This document shows, one piece after another, positions 1 through 8,756 of a DNA stretch of 64,000 bases. Origin of the DNA: Aminipila butyrica. GTDB taxonomy: Bacteria; Bacillota; Clostridia; Peptostreptococcales; Anaerovoracaceae. Where the stretch lies: contig NZ_CP048649.1 of NCBI RefSeq assembly GCF_010669305.1, forward strand, positions 2,852,001 to 2,916,000, in the 5' to 3' direction. The notes under the pieces were generated by a model. The model was not told the DNA's origin. It searched no databases and worked only from the letters and a program-made list of their open reading frames with translations. The translations under genes were made by a program, and so were the position numbers. Position 1 is the stretch's first letter; each line of letters begins with the position of its first letter.

Positions 1-158
1 TTCGCCTGAGGCAGAGACTCCAAGGTCTTCCGGCCCATGACCACCACCTTCCCCAGCGTCGTCTCCTTAAAATATTTTAAATCTCCTGGGATGTGAGCTA
101 ATAAGCCATTATCCCGGCCTATTCCCCAGTTTTCATCTACAGCTACGATTATTTTCAT
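1..158 (-). CDS. folA: Dihydrofolate reductase (N-terminal part; cut by window edge)
   Basis: Reduces dihydrofolate to tetrahydrofolate with NADPH, replenishing the folate that thymidylate synthase oxidises. Only the first 52 or so residues lie in the window. They begin MKIIVAVDENWGIGRDNGLL and show the family's substrate-site region (HIPGDLKYFK, the aspartate matching E. coli D27) and the VVMGRKTLES segment. The ATG at 158 is preceded by an AGGAG motif. It lies about 80 bases downstream of thyA on the same strand, the usual thyA-folA pairing. The C-terminus is missing only because the window ends. Confidence 0.93.
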   Translation of the reverse strand, partial: MKIIVAVDENWGIGRDNGLLAHIPGDLKYFKETTLGKVVVMGRKTLESLPQA

Positions 159-238
159 GGAGCGTTCTCCTCTTCTTTCAACCATCCATAGGTCTATGTT
201 CAATTCCGATACCCTGACAAACGGACTTGCGTCGCTCT

Positions 239-1069
239 TTATATGGCAATAGGAATATTCTTAATCTGCGGGTTCTTCTGATAATTTTCAATCCGAATGT
301 CCTCTACCGTAAAATCATAAAAATTCTTAATCTCTGGATTCAACGAAAAAGTCGGTGCCGGGAACTGCGGCCGCTGAATCATCTCCTCAATGACCGGTAC
401 GTGCCTGTCATAAATGTGGGCGTCCGCAATGACGTGAACCAGCTCTCCCACCTCAAAACCACACACCTGGGCCAACATGTGAACCAAAATGGAATACTGA
501 GTTACATTCCAGTTATTAGCAGCCAAAATGTCCTGAGACCGCTGGTGCAGAACGGCATTAAGCTTTTTTCCAGTTACATTGAAGGTCACACTGTAAGCGC
601 AAGGTTCCAGGTTCATCTCTGATAAATCTTGAAAATTAAAGATGTTGGTCAGAATCCGCCGGGAATAAGGCGTATTTTTTAGCTGCCAAATCACGTTGTC
701 TACCTGGTCCATTTCTCCTTGGGCAAATTTATATTTCTTCCCCAGCTGATAGCCGTAGGCCTTGCCGATGGTTCCTTCTTCATCTGCCCACTCATCCCAG
801 ATGTGGCTGTTCAAATCGGCAATCCGATTAGACTTTCTCTGCCAAATCCAGAGAAGCTCGTCAAAGGCCGACTTAAGGGCAGTCGGCCGCAGGGTCAATG
901 CTGGAAATTCCTCTTGTAAATTGTATCGGTTGACGATACCAAACTGCTTGATGGTATGAGCCGGTGTTCCGTCCTCCCACCTGGCCCGCACGAGCTGTCC
1001 TTCCGAAGAATAGCCGTTTTCTAATATGTCTTTGCACATATTTATAAATAATCCATCTGCTTTGCTCAT
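239..1069 (-). CDS. thyA: Thymidylate synthase
   Basis: Makes dTMP from dUMP with methylenetetrahydrofolate. The 276-residue protein is close to the family's usual length. The catalytic cysteine is C157 in LEPCAYSV. The phosphate-binding arginine/serine and aspartate are in RSQDILAANNWNVTQY (R177, S178, D180), and the nucleotide-binding segment HIYDRHVPVIEE follows. Start: ATG preceded by AAAGGCGG. It is followed by folA, whose product recycles the dihydrofolate made here, and preceded about 60 bases away by mrnC. The assignment is secure from the active-site motifs. Confidence 0.97.
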   Translation of the reverse strand: MSKADGLFINMCKDILENGYSSEGQLVRARWEDGTPAHTIKQFGIVNRYNLQEEFPALTLRPTALKSAFDELLWIWQRKSNRIADLNSHIWDEWADEEGTIGKAYGYQLGKKYKFAQGEMDQVDNVIWQLKNTPYSRRILTNIFNFQDLSEMNLEPCAYSVTFNVTGKKLNAVLHQRSQDILAANNWNVTQYSILVHMLAQVCGFEVGELVHVIADAHIYDRHVPVIEEMIQRPQFPAPTFSLNPEIKNFYDFTVEDIRIENYQKNPQIKNIPIAI

Positions 1070-1128
1070 GGTTCCGCCTTTCTCTCACACAGAATACCTG
1101 TCTTTCGCTTCTGCTTCCATTGATCATT

Positions 1129-1536
1129 CTATAACTTTTTTCGAACTTGGTTGATTTCTGCCTTGTCAATCAGCTCCATAGCCTGAGAAATCACTTCTTC
1201 TAATCGCTGCCTGTCCTCGGACAGATAGAGGTAACCAATCAGCGCCTCAAAGGCAGTGGCCAATTTGTAGGTCACCGGGTCAGCATGTTGGGGTTTGGAA
1301 GTAATTTTCCGGTTTCGGGCTCGCTTAACTAAGGAGAGCTCATGGTCAGGTAAGGATTCCATCATCTTCTTTACCGCTAAAGCCTGTCCTTCTGCTCGAA
1401 CGAATTTTACTGCTAGTTTATTCTGCTTATTTACGTCTACCGAATTTTGCTCCAGCACGTACTTCCGCACGTAGACCTCATACACCGCATCCCCTATGTA
1501 GGCCAAGGCGGTGGTATTCATCTTCTTCACGTCCAT
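1129..1536 (-). CDS. mrnC: Mini-ribonuclease III
   Basis: A stand-alone RNase III catalytic domain without the double-stranded RNA-binding domain. In Bacillus this family matures 23S rRNA ends. The signature LAYIGDAVYE near the N-terminus carries the metal-ligand D16 and E20, and the second half of the fold shows ATAFEALIGYLYL. At 135 residues it matches the family's size. It starts 15 bases after the cysS stop, the same cysS-mrnC order as in Bacillus, so co-transcription with cysS is likely. Confidence 0.93.
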   Translation of the reverse strand: MDVKKMNTTALAYIGDAVYEVYVRKYVLEQNSVDVNKQNKLAVKFVRAEGQALAVKKMMESLPDHELSLVKRARNRKITSKPQHADPVTYKLATAFEALIGYLYLSEDRQRLEEVISQAMELIDKAEINQVRKKL

Positions 1537-1551
1537 TGCGCACCGCCTTGT

Positions 1552-2949
1552 CTATTCCTTTATAATCTGGACGCCCTGTGGCGTGTCCTTCAAGATAATA
1601 CCCCGGGCCTTCAGCAAATCACGAATCTCATCGGACCGGGCGAAATCTTTGGCCTTTCTAGCCGCCTGTCGTTCCTCTACCAGTGCCTGAACCTCCGGGT
1701 CGATGCTGTCGTCATCTTCTTGCTGAAGCAGGCCCAGAACGCCAGTCAGCTCCGACAAGACCTTCCCCGCCTCAAGGGCAAACTCTTTAGAAGCACCGTC
1801 CTTTACAGCGGTATTAATATGAGTAATTAACTCAAACACAGCGGTGATGGCATCTGCGGTATTTAAATCATCTTCCATAGCCCGGATAAAGTCCTGCCGA
1901 TAACGGTCAAAGTTTGCTGCCGCTTCTTGTTCCGCCTGGGTTGTCGTTTCACTGCCGTGCTCCGCCAGATATTTTAAGTTCGCTTTGGCATTTTCCATTC
2001 TGGCCAAACCGTTTTTTGCCTGTTCCATCAGCGTATCGCTAAAGTTAATGGGACTTCTATAGTGGCCGGACAGCAGGAAAAATCGCATGACTTCACCGCT
2101 GTAATTAGCCAAAATATCTCGGACGGTGAAAAAGTTTCCCTTAGACTTGGACATCTTTTCGTTGTCAATGGTAATATAACCGTTATGCATCCAGTAATTC
2201 GCAAAAGGGTGTCCATTGTGAGCTTCCGACTGAGCGATTTCATTCTCATGATGGGGGAAAGCCAAATCCTGTCCGCCTGCATGAATATCGATAGTCTCTC
2301 CCAGGAATTTTTTTGACATAGCGGAGCATTCGATATGCCAGCCAGGCCGACCCATGCCCCACGGAGATTCCCAAGCGATTTCATCCTCTGTTTTTCTGGC
2401 CTTCCACAGAGCGAAGTCCAACGGATCTTGCTTCTTCTCACCAACTTCAATTCGTGCTCCCGATTCTAAATCCTCAATATTCTGTTTGGACAGCTTACCG
2501 TAATCTGGAAACCTTCTGGTGCTGTAGTACACATCTCCTTCTGTCTCGTAGGCATAACCTTTTTGAATCAAGTCATCTACAAAAGAGATAATGTCCTCCA
2601 TGGTCTCCGTAACCTTAGGATGCACGGTGGCCTTCTTTACGTTTAAGGCTGCTGCATCCTTGTAATATTCTTCAATGTATTTCTCACTGACCTGGCTGGC
2701 GCTGACGCCTTCTTCCCGAGCTTTATTAATAATTTTATCATCTACATCCGTGAAGTTCTGAACAAACTTCACCTTTTCACCGCGATATTCCAAATACCGT
2801 CTCAAGGTGTCAAAGACGACGAAAGGCCGGGCATTTCCTATGTGGAAATAGTTGTATACCGTAGGTCCGCAGACGTAAATCTTGATTTCATCTTTATCAA
2901 TAGGAACAAACTCTTCTTTCTTCCTGGTCAGGGTATTATATATTTTCAT
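1552..2949 (-). CDS. cysS: Cysteinyl-tRNA synthetase
   Basis: Class I aminoacyl-tRNA synthetase charging tRNA-Cys. The HIGH-type motif is YNYFHIGNARP, and the KMSKS loop is NEKMSKSKGNF. Zinc/cysteine-selecting residues are seen in CGPTVYNY, WHIECSAM and HHENEIAQSE. I chose the ATG at 2949 (465 residues) because AAGGAGCGCGCA precedes it; the longer open frame to 3006 adds a non-homologous leader. Sits between the M23 hydrolase gene and mrnC. I saw no T-box: the short upstream gap has only a 22-base palindrome. Confidence 0.96.
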   Translation of the reverse strand: MKIYNTLTRKKEEFVPIDKDEIKIYVCGPTVYNYFHIGNARPFVVFDTLRRYLEYRGEKVKFVQNFTDVDDKIINKAREEGVSASQVSEKYIEEYYKDAAALNVKKATVHPKVTETMEDIISFVDDLIQKGYAYETEGDVYYSTRRFPDYGKLSKQNIEDLESGARIEVGEKKQDPLDFALWKARKTEDEIAWESPWGMGRPGWHIECSAMSKKFLGETIDIHAGGQDLAFPHHENEIAQSEAHNGHPFANYWMHNGYITIDNEKMSKSKGNFFTVRDILANYSGEVMRFFLLSGHYRSPINFSDTLMEQAKNGLARMENAKANLKYLAEHGSETTTQAEQEAAANFDRYRQDFIRAMEDDLNTADAITAVFELITHINTAVKDGASKEFALEAGKVLSELTGVLGLLQQEDDDSIDPEVQALVEERQAARKAKDFARSDEIRDLLKARGIILKDTPQGVQIIKE

Positions 2950-2973
2950 TGCGCGCTCCTTTTCATACAAATA

Positions 2974-2995
2974 TAGGGCAGGTAAACCTGCCCTA
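2974..2995 (-). terminator. Palindrome between the M23 gene and cysS
   Basis: Ten-base arms TAGGGCAGGT and ACCTGCCCTA separated by two bases, 14 bases upstream of the cysS ribosome binding site region. On the minus strand the stem is followed by TATTTGT, a weak U-tract. It may terminate the M23 transcript or act as an attenuator or operator of cysS. The sequence alone does not decide. Confidence 0.4.
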
Positions 2996-3076
2996 AAATT
3001 ATACAATAATCTTATTTACTTGTATACCCAATTTGAACCGAATTCAAACAAGTATTGAGGAAACCTCTGACAAACT

Positions 3077-4375
3077 TTATAAATAATTTAGCGGATTTTG
3101 GGATACGCCGTTGATACGTACCTCAAAGTGAAGAACATTGCCGGTAGCATTTCCCGTGCTGCCCACCGTGCCCAAGGTCTGACCCTTAGTTACCTTCTGA
3201 CCTGCAGTTACGGACATGCTGTTACAATGTGCGTAATAGGTCTGGAGGCCGCCGCCATGGTCTACCTTGACGATATTGCCATAAGAACCGGAATATCCAG
3301 CATAGATAACTACGCCATCAGCTGCCGCACCAAACGGTGTGCCTGCTGGATTTCTCAAATCAATCCCCTCATGACGTCTGCTGCCTCGGCTGGCACCATA
3401 AGTGGAGGAAACCTCCATGTGGGACATCGGAGACCACAGTATGCCACTGCTGGCCTTGCCGGAGCTGGCCGTTAAAGCCGGAACCGCAGCGGTCCCTTTC
3501 AAAGACACCTGATTCTGAGGTTCTGTGGTAACCTGCTCGCTAAGCACATTGGAAGCGACGATTACACCATTCTGTTTGATTACCTGGGAGGTTACGTTCT
3601 TGCTTCCTGACACTCCAGCTGTCTTTACCTTGGACTGACCCCTGTAAAGCGTGTTGCTGTCTTCGTAAACCGTCTCATATGGAATGCTTTCCGCTCCCAC
3701 CAAAGTTTCTGTAGTGGTGATGGCAACGAAAGGTTTTGCGTCGTATAAATTAACAGTGGAACCAATCTGTAAACTAGAAGAAGTAATCCCCGGATTCATT
3801 TTTTCCAAATCCTCCACGGATATGCTGCTCTTCACGGCGATATCCCATACGGTGTCGCCGCCCTGAACCACATAGGTCTTCGGGGTAGTCGTTCCTTTTA
3901 TAATATAAGCGATGGCGTCTGGTACGCTCATAACCCAAGCCGGATCTCCTCCTACCGCTTCCGCATCGTAAGGATCCCAACCGATTTCCTTGTCAAAGAC
4001 TACCGTCGCGTTAGGATCGGTAGAACCATTTAGATAGTACGTCTTTAGTCCTTCAAATACTGCTTTTGCATCCTCTTCGGTGTTTACTGCCAGAACCGTC
4101 TTATCGCCGATTCTCACGAGCCACTGGATGTCGTTGGCTGCCTTTTCCTTATTGAGCGTATTCTGCTGGATAGCTGCCGTCTTTCCCAAGTGAGTGGCCG
4201 TGCCCAAATCAGACAGGGGACTAAAGGAAAGAATAGCGGCAATAGCTATAACGCCTACGGCTCCGCCGGCAATAATCTTTTGCTTTCGGGAAAAGTTTTT
4301 TGTCATCTCCCTAGCCTTCTCTAAAGTACACTTATCTTTCATAGCATTCATCGCTTGTTTTACTTTTTCATTCAT
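3077..4375 (-). CDS. LysM-G5-M23 cell-wall peptidase
   Basis: Predicted membrane-anchored peptidoglycan hydrolase of 432 residues. A short cytoplasmic N-terminus is followed by one membrane segment (about 32-50, KIIAGGAVGVIAIAAIL). Then come a LysM wall-binding domain (about 170-213, GGDTVWDIAVKSSISVEDL), a G5-type domain (about 220-300) and a C-terminal M23 lysostaphin-type domain. The M23 metal ligands are visible as RRHEGIDLRNPAG, YYAHCNSM and LHFEVRING. The catalytic domain is complete, so the enzyme should be active, cutting peptide cross-links outside the cell. Two WalR-like boxes lie upstream, which fits control by cell-wall stress. Confidence 0.9.
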   Translation of the reverse strand: MNEKVKQAMNAMKDKCTLEKAREMTKNFSRKQKIIAGGAVGVIAIAAILSFSPLSDLGTATHLGKTAAIQQNTLNKEKAANDIQWLVRIGDKTVLAVNTEEDAKAVFEGLKTYYLNGSTDPNATVVFDKEIGWDPYDAEAVGGDPAWVMSVPDAIAYIIKGTTTPKTYVVQGGDTVWDIAVKSSISVEDLEKMNPGITSSSLQIGSTVNLYDAKPFVAITTTETLVGAESIPYETVYEDSNTLYRGQSKVKTAGVSGSKNVTSQVIKQNGVIVASNVLSEQVTTEPQNQVSLKGTAAVPALTASSGKASSGILWSPMSHMEVSSTYGASRGSRRHEGIDLRNPAGTPFGAAADGVVIYAGYSGSYGNIVKVDHGGGLQTYYAHCNSMSVTAGQKVTKGQTLGTVGSTGNATGNVLHFEVRINGVSQNPLNYL

Positions 4376-4507
4376 ACTCTAAATTCCTTTTTCGCTACTA
4401 CATGGCGATTGTTTTTTCACGATCCCCTTTCATAAAGAGATACCTCGTATATTTAGTATGTTTCATATATTCCATCTCTATAGCATATTATTTTTTGCTA
4501 CTCCGAT

Positions 4508-4536
4508 ATGTTACAGGATTGTTACAGCAAAGTCAA
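4508..4536 (-). promoter_or_regulatory. Candidate promoter with overlapping WalR-like box
   Basis: On the minus strand TTGACT and TAACAT are 17 bases apart. Between them, read on the plus strand, 4509-4525 is TGTTAC-AGGAT-TGTTAC. This matches the published WalR (YycF) consensus of two TGTWAH hexamers separated by five bases. It lies about 135 bases before the start of the M23 hydrolase. Because the box overlaps the core promoter it could repress; a second -10-like sequence nearer the gene would allow activation instead. Confidence 0.5.
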
Positions 4537-4570
4537 CCCCTCCTACTCTTATTTCACAGAAACTTCAAAT

Positions 4571-4614
4571 AAAAAACCCTTAAGTTCCTTGGAAATCCAG
4601 GGAATTTAAGGGTT
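4571..4614 (-). terminator. Rho-independent terminator after ppiB
   Basis: Arms built on AACCCTTAA and TTAAGGGTT with an inner TTCC/GGAA pairing. On the minus strand the stem runs into TTTTTTATTT. It lies about 100 bases after the ppiB stop. Confidence 0.8.
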
Positions 4615-4664
4615 CTTAAAATTTTCCAGTTAAGTTTTTAACAAATTATTCAGTCAATGAATAT

Positions 4665-4681
4665 ATTACAAACTTGTAACA
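4665..4681 (-). promoter_or_regulatory. Second WalR-like box
   Basis: Minus strand TGTTAC-AAGTT-TGTAAT, again a full match to TGTWAH-N5-TGTWAH. It sits between the ppiB stop and the ppiB terminator, about 150 bases upstream of the first box. Its role is uncertain because a terminator separates it from the M23 gene. Confidence 0.35.
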
Positions 4682-4716
4682 ATACCCGTATTTATTTGCG
4701 GTAGAAGACTGCTAGC

Positions 4717-5205
4717 CTACTCCACATCTTCCACGGTAACCGTTTTCATAACCTGGTTTTCCAGAGGCTTGTCAGAACCGTCTCTCTTAACTGCCACGAT
4801 TTTATCAGCTGTCTCCAGGCCTTCGGTAATCTGTCCAAAAGCGGCATACTGCCCATCCAGGTGAGGGGAATCTGCCACCATAACAAAAAACTGCGAACCG
4901 GCAGAGTCTGGATTCATGGCTCTGGCCATGGATAGAACGCCCTTCGTATGCTTCAAATCGTTCTTAAAGCCATTAGCTGTGAATTCACCCTTGATCGTGT
5001 GGCCTGGGCCACCCATACCGGTTCCTGTCGGGTCTCCCCCCTGAATCATAAAGCCCGGAATGACCCGGTGAAAGATCAGGCCGTTATAAAACCCATCTTT
5101 CGCTAAAGTCTCAAAGTTTTTTACCGTCTCCGGTGCAATTTCCGGAAACAATTCCCCCTTCATTACGTCACCGTTTTCCATCTCAATGGTCACTACTTTT
5201 TTCAT
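4717..5205 (-). CDS. ppiB: Peptidyl-prolyl cis-trans isomerase, cyclophilin type
   Basis: Cytoplasmic cyclophilin of 162 residues that catalyses proline isomerisation in protein folding. Family motifs are in order: FHRVIPGFMIQGGDPTGTG, GPGHTIKGEF, MARAMNPDSAGSQFFVM, and HLDGQYAAFGQ. The active-site arginine (FHRV) and the SQFF segment are present. No signal peptide is seen. The start ATG has AGGAG upstream. It follows the Nudix gene by about 57 bases and ends at a clear terminator. Confidence 0.95.
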   Translation of the reverse strand: MKKVVTIEMENGDVMKGELFPEIAPETVKNFETLAKDGFYNGLIFHRVIPGFMIQGGDPTGTGMGGPGHTIKGEFTANGFKNDLKHTKGVLSMARAMNPDSAGSQFFVMVADSPHLDGQYAAFGQITEGLETADKIVAVKRDGSDKPLENQVMKTVTVEDVE

Positions 5206-5262
5206 GCGATTTTCTCCTCTTCCTTCTTTATATTGATTTTCTTCATCTATAATACCCTGCTG

Positions 5263-5778
5263 CTATCGCAGCTTAAAGCTATCATATGTACGGTCCCGTT
5301 TTTTTAAAACCGACAGTACCTCTTTTTCCAATTGACCTTCAAACTTCTCTAGGCCAAAGAAATAGTCCATAAACTCCCAAATTTCTTCCCGCAGAGAATC
5401 CGGATAGATGTTCTCTAAGGTCCTCAACTCTTCTCGGGAAATATACCGAACTTCTTTCATGACCTGTTCTTGTCCTAACAGCTCTGGATCGTATCCCAGC
5501 GCCAAAGAACCGCCGCAGTTCTTGGCTAGAAAAAAGTTCACAAACCGCTGACCCCGGGCCTCGGAAACCTCTTCTACGTGCCAAATCAATTTCTCAATAG
5601 CCACGTCTAGTCCGGTCTCTTCCTTCACCTCTCGGACAGCGGCCTGCCGAGAATCTTCCCCATCCTCGATGGCTCCTCCCGGCAGCATCCAAATGTCCCT
5701 GTTCTCGTGGCGCTGCCTTACCATCAGCATCCGCCTATCCTGGTCAAATATGACCACGCGCACTCCACCAGCCCACAT
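5263..5778 (-). CDS. Nudix hydrolase, substrate unknown
   Basis: A 171-residue Nudix protein. The Nudix box runs from GGAIEDGEDS to REVKEETGL with the glutamates that bind metal (REVKEE) intact. Enzymes of this fold cleave a nucleoside diphosphate linked to another group. The substrate cannot be read from the sequence. The ATG at 5778 has AGGAG about 10 bases upstream. It lies about 50 bases after proS on the same strand and is probably co-transcribed with it. Confidence 0.88.
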   Translation of the reverse strand: MWAGGVRVVIFDQDRRMLMVRQRHENRDIWMLPGGAIEDGEDSRQAAVREVKEETGLDVAIEKLIWHVEEVSEARGQRFVNFFLAKNCGGSLALGYDPELLGQEQVMKEVRYISREELRTLENIYPDSLREEIWEFMDYFFGLEKFEGQLEKEVLSVLKKRDRTYDSFKLR

Positions 5779-5829
5779 CCTGTACTCCTATCCGGAGAAT
5801 CGACCCCATTTTATCAAGGTCTACTGCTC

Positions 5830-7557
5830 CTATCTTTCTTCGGCAACAATTTTAATAGCTCGGGCGATGGCTTCCTCCGTGGAAATCTCCTCTTTTTCAC
5901 TTTCCCGTCGGAGCTTGTATTCCACCTGGCCTTGGGCAGCTCCCCGGCCCACCGTAACGCGTACCGGAATGCCGAGTAAATCTGCATCTTTAAACTTTAC
6001 CCCAGGCCGCTCTTTTCTATCATCCAAAAGAACCTCAACCCTGGCCTGCAACAACTGCTGATAGATGTGTTCTGCCACTTCAGCCTGAATCTCATCTTCT
6101 GGGTTAACAAGCGTAATCACTACTTGGTATGGTGCTACCGACATCGGCCAAATAATACCGTTTTCATCGTGATGCTGCTCGACGATGGCCGCCAGTGTAC
6201 GAGTAACACCGATGCCATAACAGCCCATGACGATTAGCTGATCTTGCTGGTTTTCATCTTTATAATAAGCTCCCATGGCCTCACTGTACTTGGTGCCCAG
6301 CTTAAACACCTGGCCCACCTCGATGCCACGAGCATGCTTCACAGCTGCTCCGCACACTGGGCAGGGGTCTCCTGCCTGAAGCAGCTTAATGTCTGCTACA
6401 ATATCCGCCTGATAATCCCGTCCGTAGTTGACATTTTTCAAGTGGTAATCTGTTTTGCAGGCTCCTGCACACAGATTTTTCAAACCCGGAATTTCACTGT
6501 CTACTACGATTTTGCAGTCATGAAGACCGATTGGTCCTGTAAATCCGCCCACACAGTCAGTGGCTGCCGCCATCTTGTTTTCGTCAGCGAAAGCAATGGC
6601 GTGCTCCGGAATATTCAGTGCATTGACCAACTTAATCAGATTTAGCTCCCGGTCTCCTCGAATGAAGGCAGCTACATAGCCGTTTTCCTCGCCCTCATCA
6701 TCGTAGGTAACAAAGAGCAGGGCTTTGAGAGTCTGCTTCTGATCCAGCCCCAGAAAATTGGCTACATCTTCAATGGTCTTTGTATTCGGTGTATGAACCT
6801 CCTCCATCGGCAACTGGGCTTCTGTGGACGGCACGGCATCAGCACACAGGGCCTTTTCCGTAGTTGCCGCCATATGGCAGCTTTCACAGTAAGCGATTTC
6901 GCTTTCTCCAACTTCCGATAAAGCAGTAAATTCGTGGGAGTTGCTGCCACCGATGGCGCCTGTATCTGCCTCTACCGGCCGGAAGGTCAGGCCGCAGCGA
7001 GTGAAAATCTCCCCATAGGCATCATACATATCCTGATAGCTCTTATCCAAGTCTTCATAGGATTTATCAAAGGAATAAGCGTCCTTCATGATAAACTCCC
7101 GGCTTCGCATCAGGCCGAACCGAGGACGGGCTTCGTCCCGATACTTAGTCTGAATCTGGTATAGATTCAGCGGCAGCTGTCGATGGGAGCTGACGTCATT
7201 GCGGACAACATCTGTAAAAATCTCTTCGTGGGTAGGTCCCAGGCAGAAATCTCTACCGTTTCGATCTTTTAACCGCCACAGCTCTGGTCCATACTTGGAC
7301 CATCTGCCAGACTCCATCCACAGCTCTGCCGGCTGCACAGCGGACATCAGAATTTCCTGGCCGCCCTTGGCATCCATCTCCTGCCGGATAATTTCTTCAA
7401 TCTTTCGCAGGGAACGCCAGCCTAGAGGCATAAAGCCATAGACCCCGGATACCAGTTTCTTAATCATCCCTGCCCGCAGCAGCAGGATGTGACTGGCAAT
7501 TTCCGCCTCATTCGGCACCTCCCGCAAGGTTTTTACATGCATTTTTGATAATTTCAT
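5830..7557 (-). CDS. proS: Prolyl-tRNA synthetase, bacterial type with editing domain
   Basis: Class II synthetase charging tRNA-Pro. The 575-residue length is that of the bacterial form with an inserted editing (INS) domain, here roughly residues 225-400. Visible landmarks are the substrate loop GPTHEEIFTDVV, motif 2 in RSREFIMKDAYSFD, motif 3 in MGCYGIGVTRTLAA, and an anticodon-binding C-terminus. The editing domain contains GGFTGPIGL. The gene lies 17 bases after ispDF and before the Nudix gene. No T-box leader is seen. Confidence 0.96.
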   Translation of the reverse strand: MKLSKMHVKTLREVPNEAEIASHILLLRAGMIKKLVSGVYGFMPLGWRSLRKIEEIIRQEMDAKGGQEILMSAVQPAELWMESGRWSKYGPELWRLKDRNGRDFCLGPTHEEIFTDVVRNDVSSHRQLPLNLYQIQTKYRDEARPRFGLMRSREFIMKDAYSFDKSYEDLDKSYQDMYDAYGEIFTRCGLTFRPVEADTGAIGGSNSHEFTALSEVGESEIAYCESCHMAATTEKALCADAVPSTEAQLPMEEVHTPNTKTIEDVANFLGLDQKQTLKALLFVTYDDEGEENGYVAAFIRGDRELNLIKLVNALNIPEHAIAFADENKMAAATDCVGGFTGPIGLHDCKIVVDSEIPGLKNLCAGACKTDYHLKNVNYGRDYQADIVADIKLLQAGDPCPVCGAAVKHARGIEVGQVFKLGTKYSEAMGAYYKDENQQDQLIVMGCYGIGVTRTLAAIVEQHHDENGIIWPMSVAPYQVVITLVNPEDEIQAEVAEHIYQQLLQARVEVLLDDRKERPGVKFKDADLLGIPVRVTVGRGAAQGQVEYKLRRESEKEEISTEEAIARAIKIVAEER

Positions 7558-7574
7558 ATGCTACTCGATCTCCT

Positions 7575-8750
7575 TCAATTTTTGTTCAATATGCACACAG
7601 CTTCTGAAGCCATGCCTTCCTTTCGTCCGGCAAAGCCCAATTTTTCTGTTGTCGTCGCTTTTATATTCACTTTATTATGACTTATTTTTAAAGTTTCAGC
7701 AATATTTATTTTCATCTGTGGAATAAAGGGAGCCATTTTCGGCTCCTGTGCCATGAGGGTCGCATCGATGTTCCCCACCTGATAGCCTTCTTGTTCCAGC
7801 AGCTGGCCAACTTCTTCCAGCAGCTTTATGCTGGAAATGCCTTTGTAGCGCTGGTCTGTATCTGGGAAATGGCGGCCAATATCCCCCAAGGCTGCCGCCC
7901 CTAATAAAGCATCCATGATAGCATGAACCAGTACATCTGCATCAGAATGACCTGCCAGCCCCAATTCATAAGGAACCTCCACCCCGCCTAAAATCAACCT
8001 TCTGTCTTTCTCTAATCGGTGTACATCGTACCCGATTCCTGCTCTTGTTTCCATGGGCATATCCTCTTTCGTGGTAATCTTAATGTTGGCATAGTCCCCC
8101 TCTACCAAGCAGACTGGAAATCCTGTTCGCTCCACCAACACGGAATCGTCCGTGCCATAAAACTTTTCTGCAAAAGCTTTCTCATAAGCATCCAGCAGCT
8201 GCTGCCGCCCAAAGGCCTGGGGGGTCTGAATACTCCGCAGACTCTGCCGTTCCAGGGTGCTTTCTACTAGCTCCCAGTCGGCCTTTTCTAGCGTTTTTTC
8301 CGTCTCTATGGTGCTTTTCACCGTCTTGACGGTGTCCTTCAAGGCCACTGCCGCCACAGCAGAGCCCTTTTCTACAGCCGTATGAACAATCCGTCGAATC
8401 AGGTCCTGAGACACAAAAGGCCTGGCAGCATCGTGAACTAACACCAAATCCATCTCCGTTGGCAGGGCCCGCAGCCCCTGGTACACCGAATCCTGCCGCT
8501 GATCCCCTCCAGGGATAATGGCCCGAACCTTTTCCATGCCAGCCAGCAGCTCTTCTGCCACCTCCACATAGTCCTGGGCCGCAACGACAAAAATGCCGTC
8601 AACATACGAATTCTGGCTGAAGGCCAAAACCGTCTCAACAAGCACCGGCTTACCCTGTATTCTTAAAAATTGTTTTGGAACGCCGCTGCCCATCCGTGTT
8701 CCGAATCCAGCAGCGGCTATAATCACAGCGATCTTTTTATTTTCATACAT
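7575..8750 (-). CDS. ispDF: Bifunctional IspD/IspF, MEP isoprenoid pathway
   Basis: A natural fusion. Residues 1-230 are 4-diphosphocytidyl-2-C-methylerythritol synthase (IspD; IIAAAGFGTRMGSGVPKQF, VHDAARPFV). Residues 236-391 are 2-C-methylerythritol 2,4-cyclodiphosphate synthase (IspF; GYDVHRL with metal ligands D242 and H244, GHSDADVLVHAIMDALLG, FPDTD). These are the third and fifth steps of the MEP pathway. The start codon lies 6 bases after the stop of the PIN-TRAM gene, indicating translational coupling. Presence of this gene implies that isoprenoids are made by the MEP route, which matters for the HMG-CoA reductase further along. Confidence 0.95.
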   Translation of the reverse strand: MYENKKIAVIIAAAGFGTRMGSGVPKQFLRIQGKPVLVETVLAFSQNSYVDGIFVVAAQDYVEVAEELLAGMEKVRAIIPGGDQRQDSVYQGLRALPTEMDLVLVHDAARPFVSQDLIRRIVHTAVEKGSAVAAVALKDTVKTVKSTIETEKTLEKADWELVESTLERQSLRSIQTPQAFGRQQLLDAYEKAFAEKFYGTDDSVLVERTGFPVCLVEGDYANIKITTKEDMPMETRAGIGYDVHRLEKDRRLILGGVEVPYELGLAGHSDADVLVHAIMDALLGAAALGDIGRHFPDTDQRYKGISSIKLLEEVGQLLEQEGYQVGNIDATLMAQEPKMAPFIPQMKINIAETLKISHNKVNIKATTTEKLGFAGRKEGMASEAVCILNKN

Positions 8751-8756
8751 AAACTT

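Noticed and set aside
227..622. Plus-strand open frame of 131 codons
   Set aside because: Lies entirely antisense to thyA, with no ribosome site or family resemblance.
2950..3076. T-box leader before cysS
   Set aside because: The gap is too short and the T-box core (TGGNACCGCG) is absent; only a palindrome is present. The same search before proS, asnS and lysS found none.
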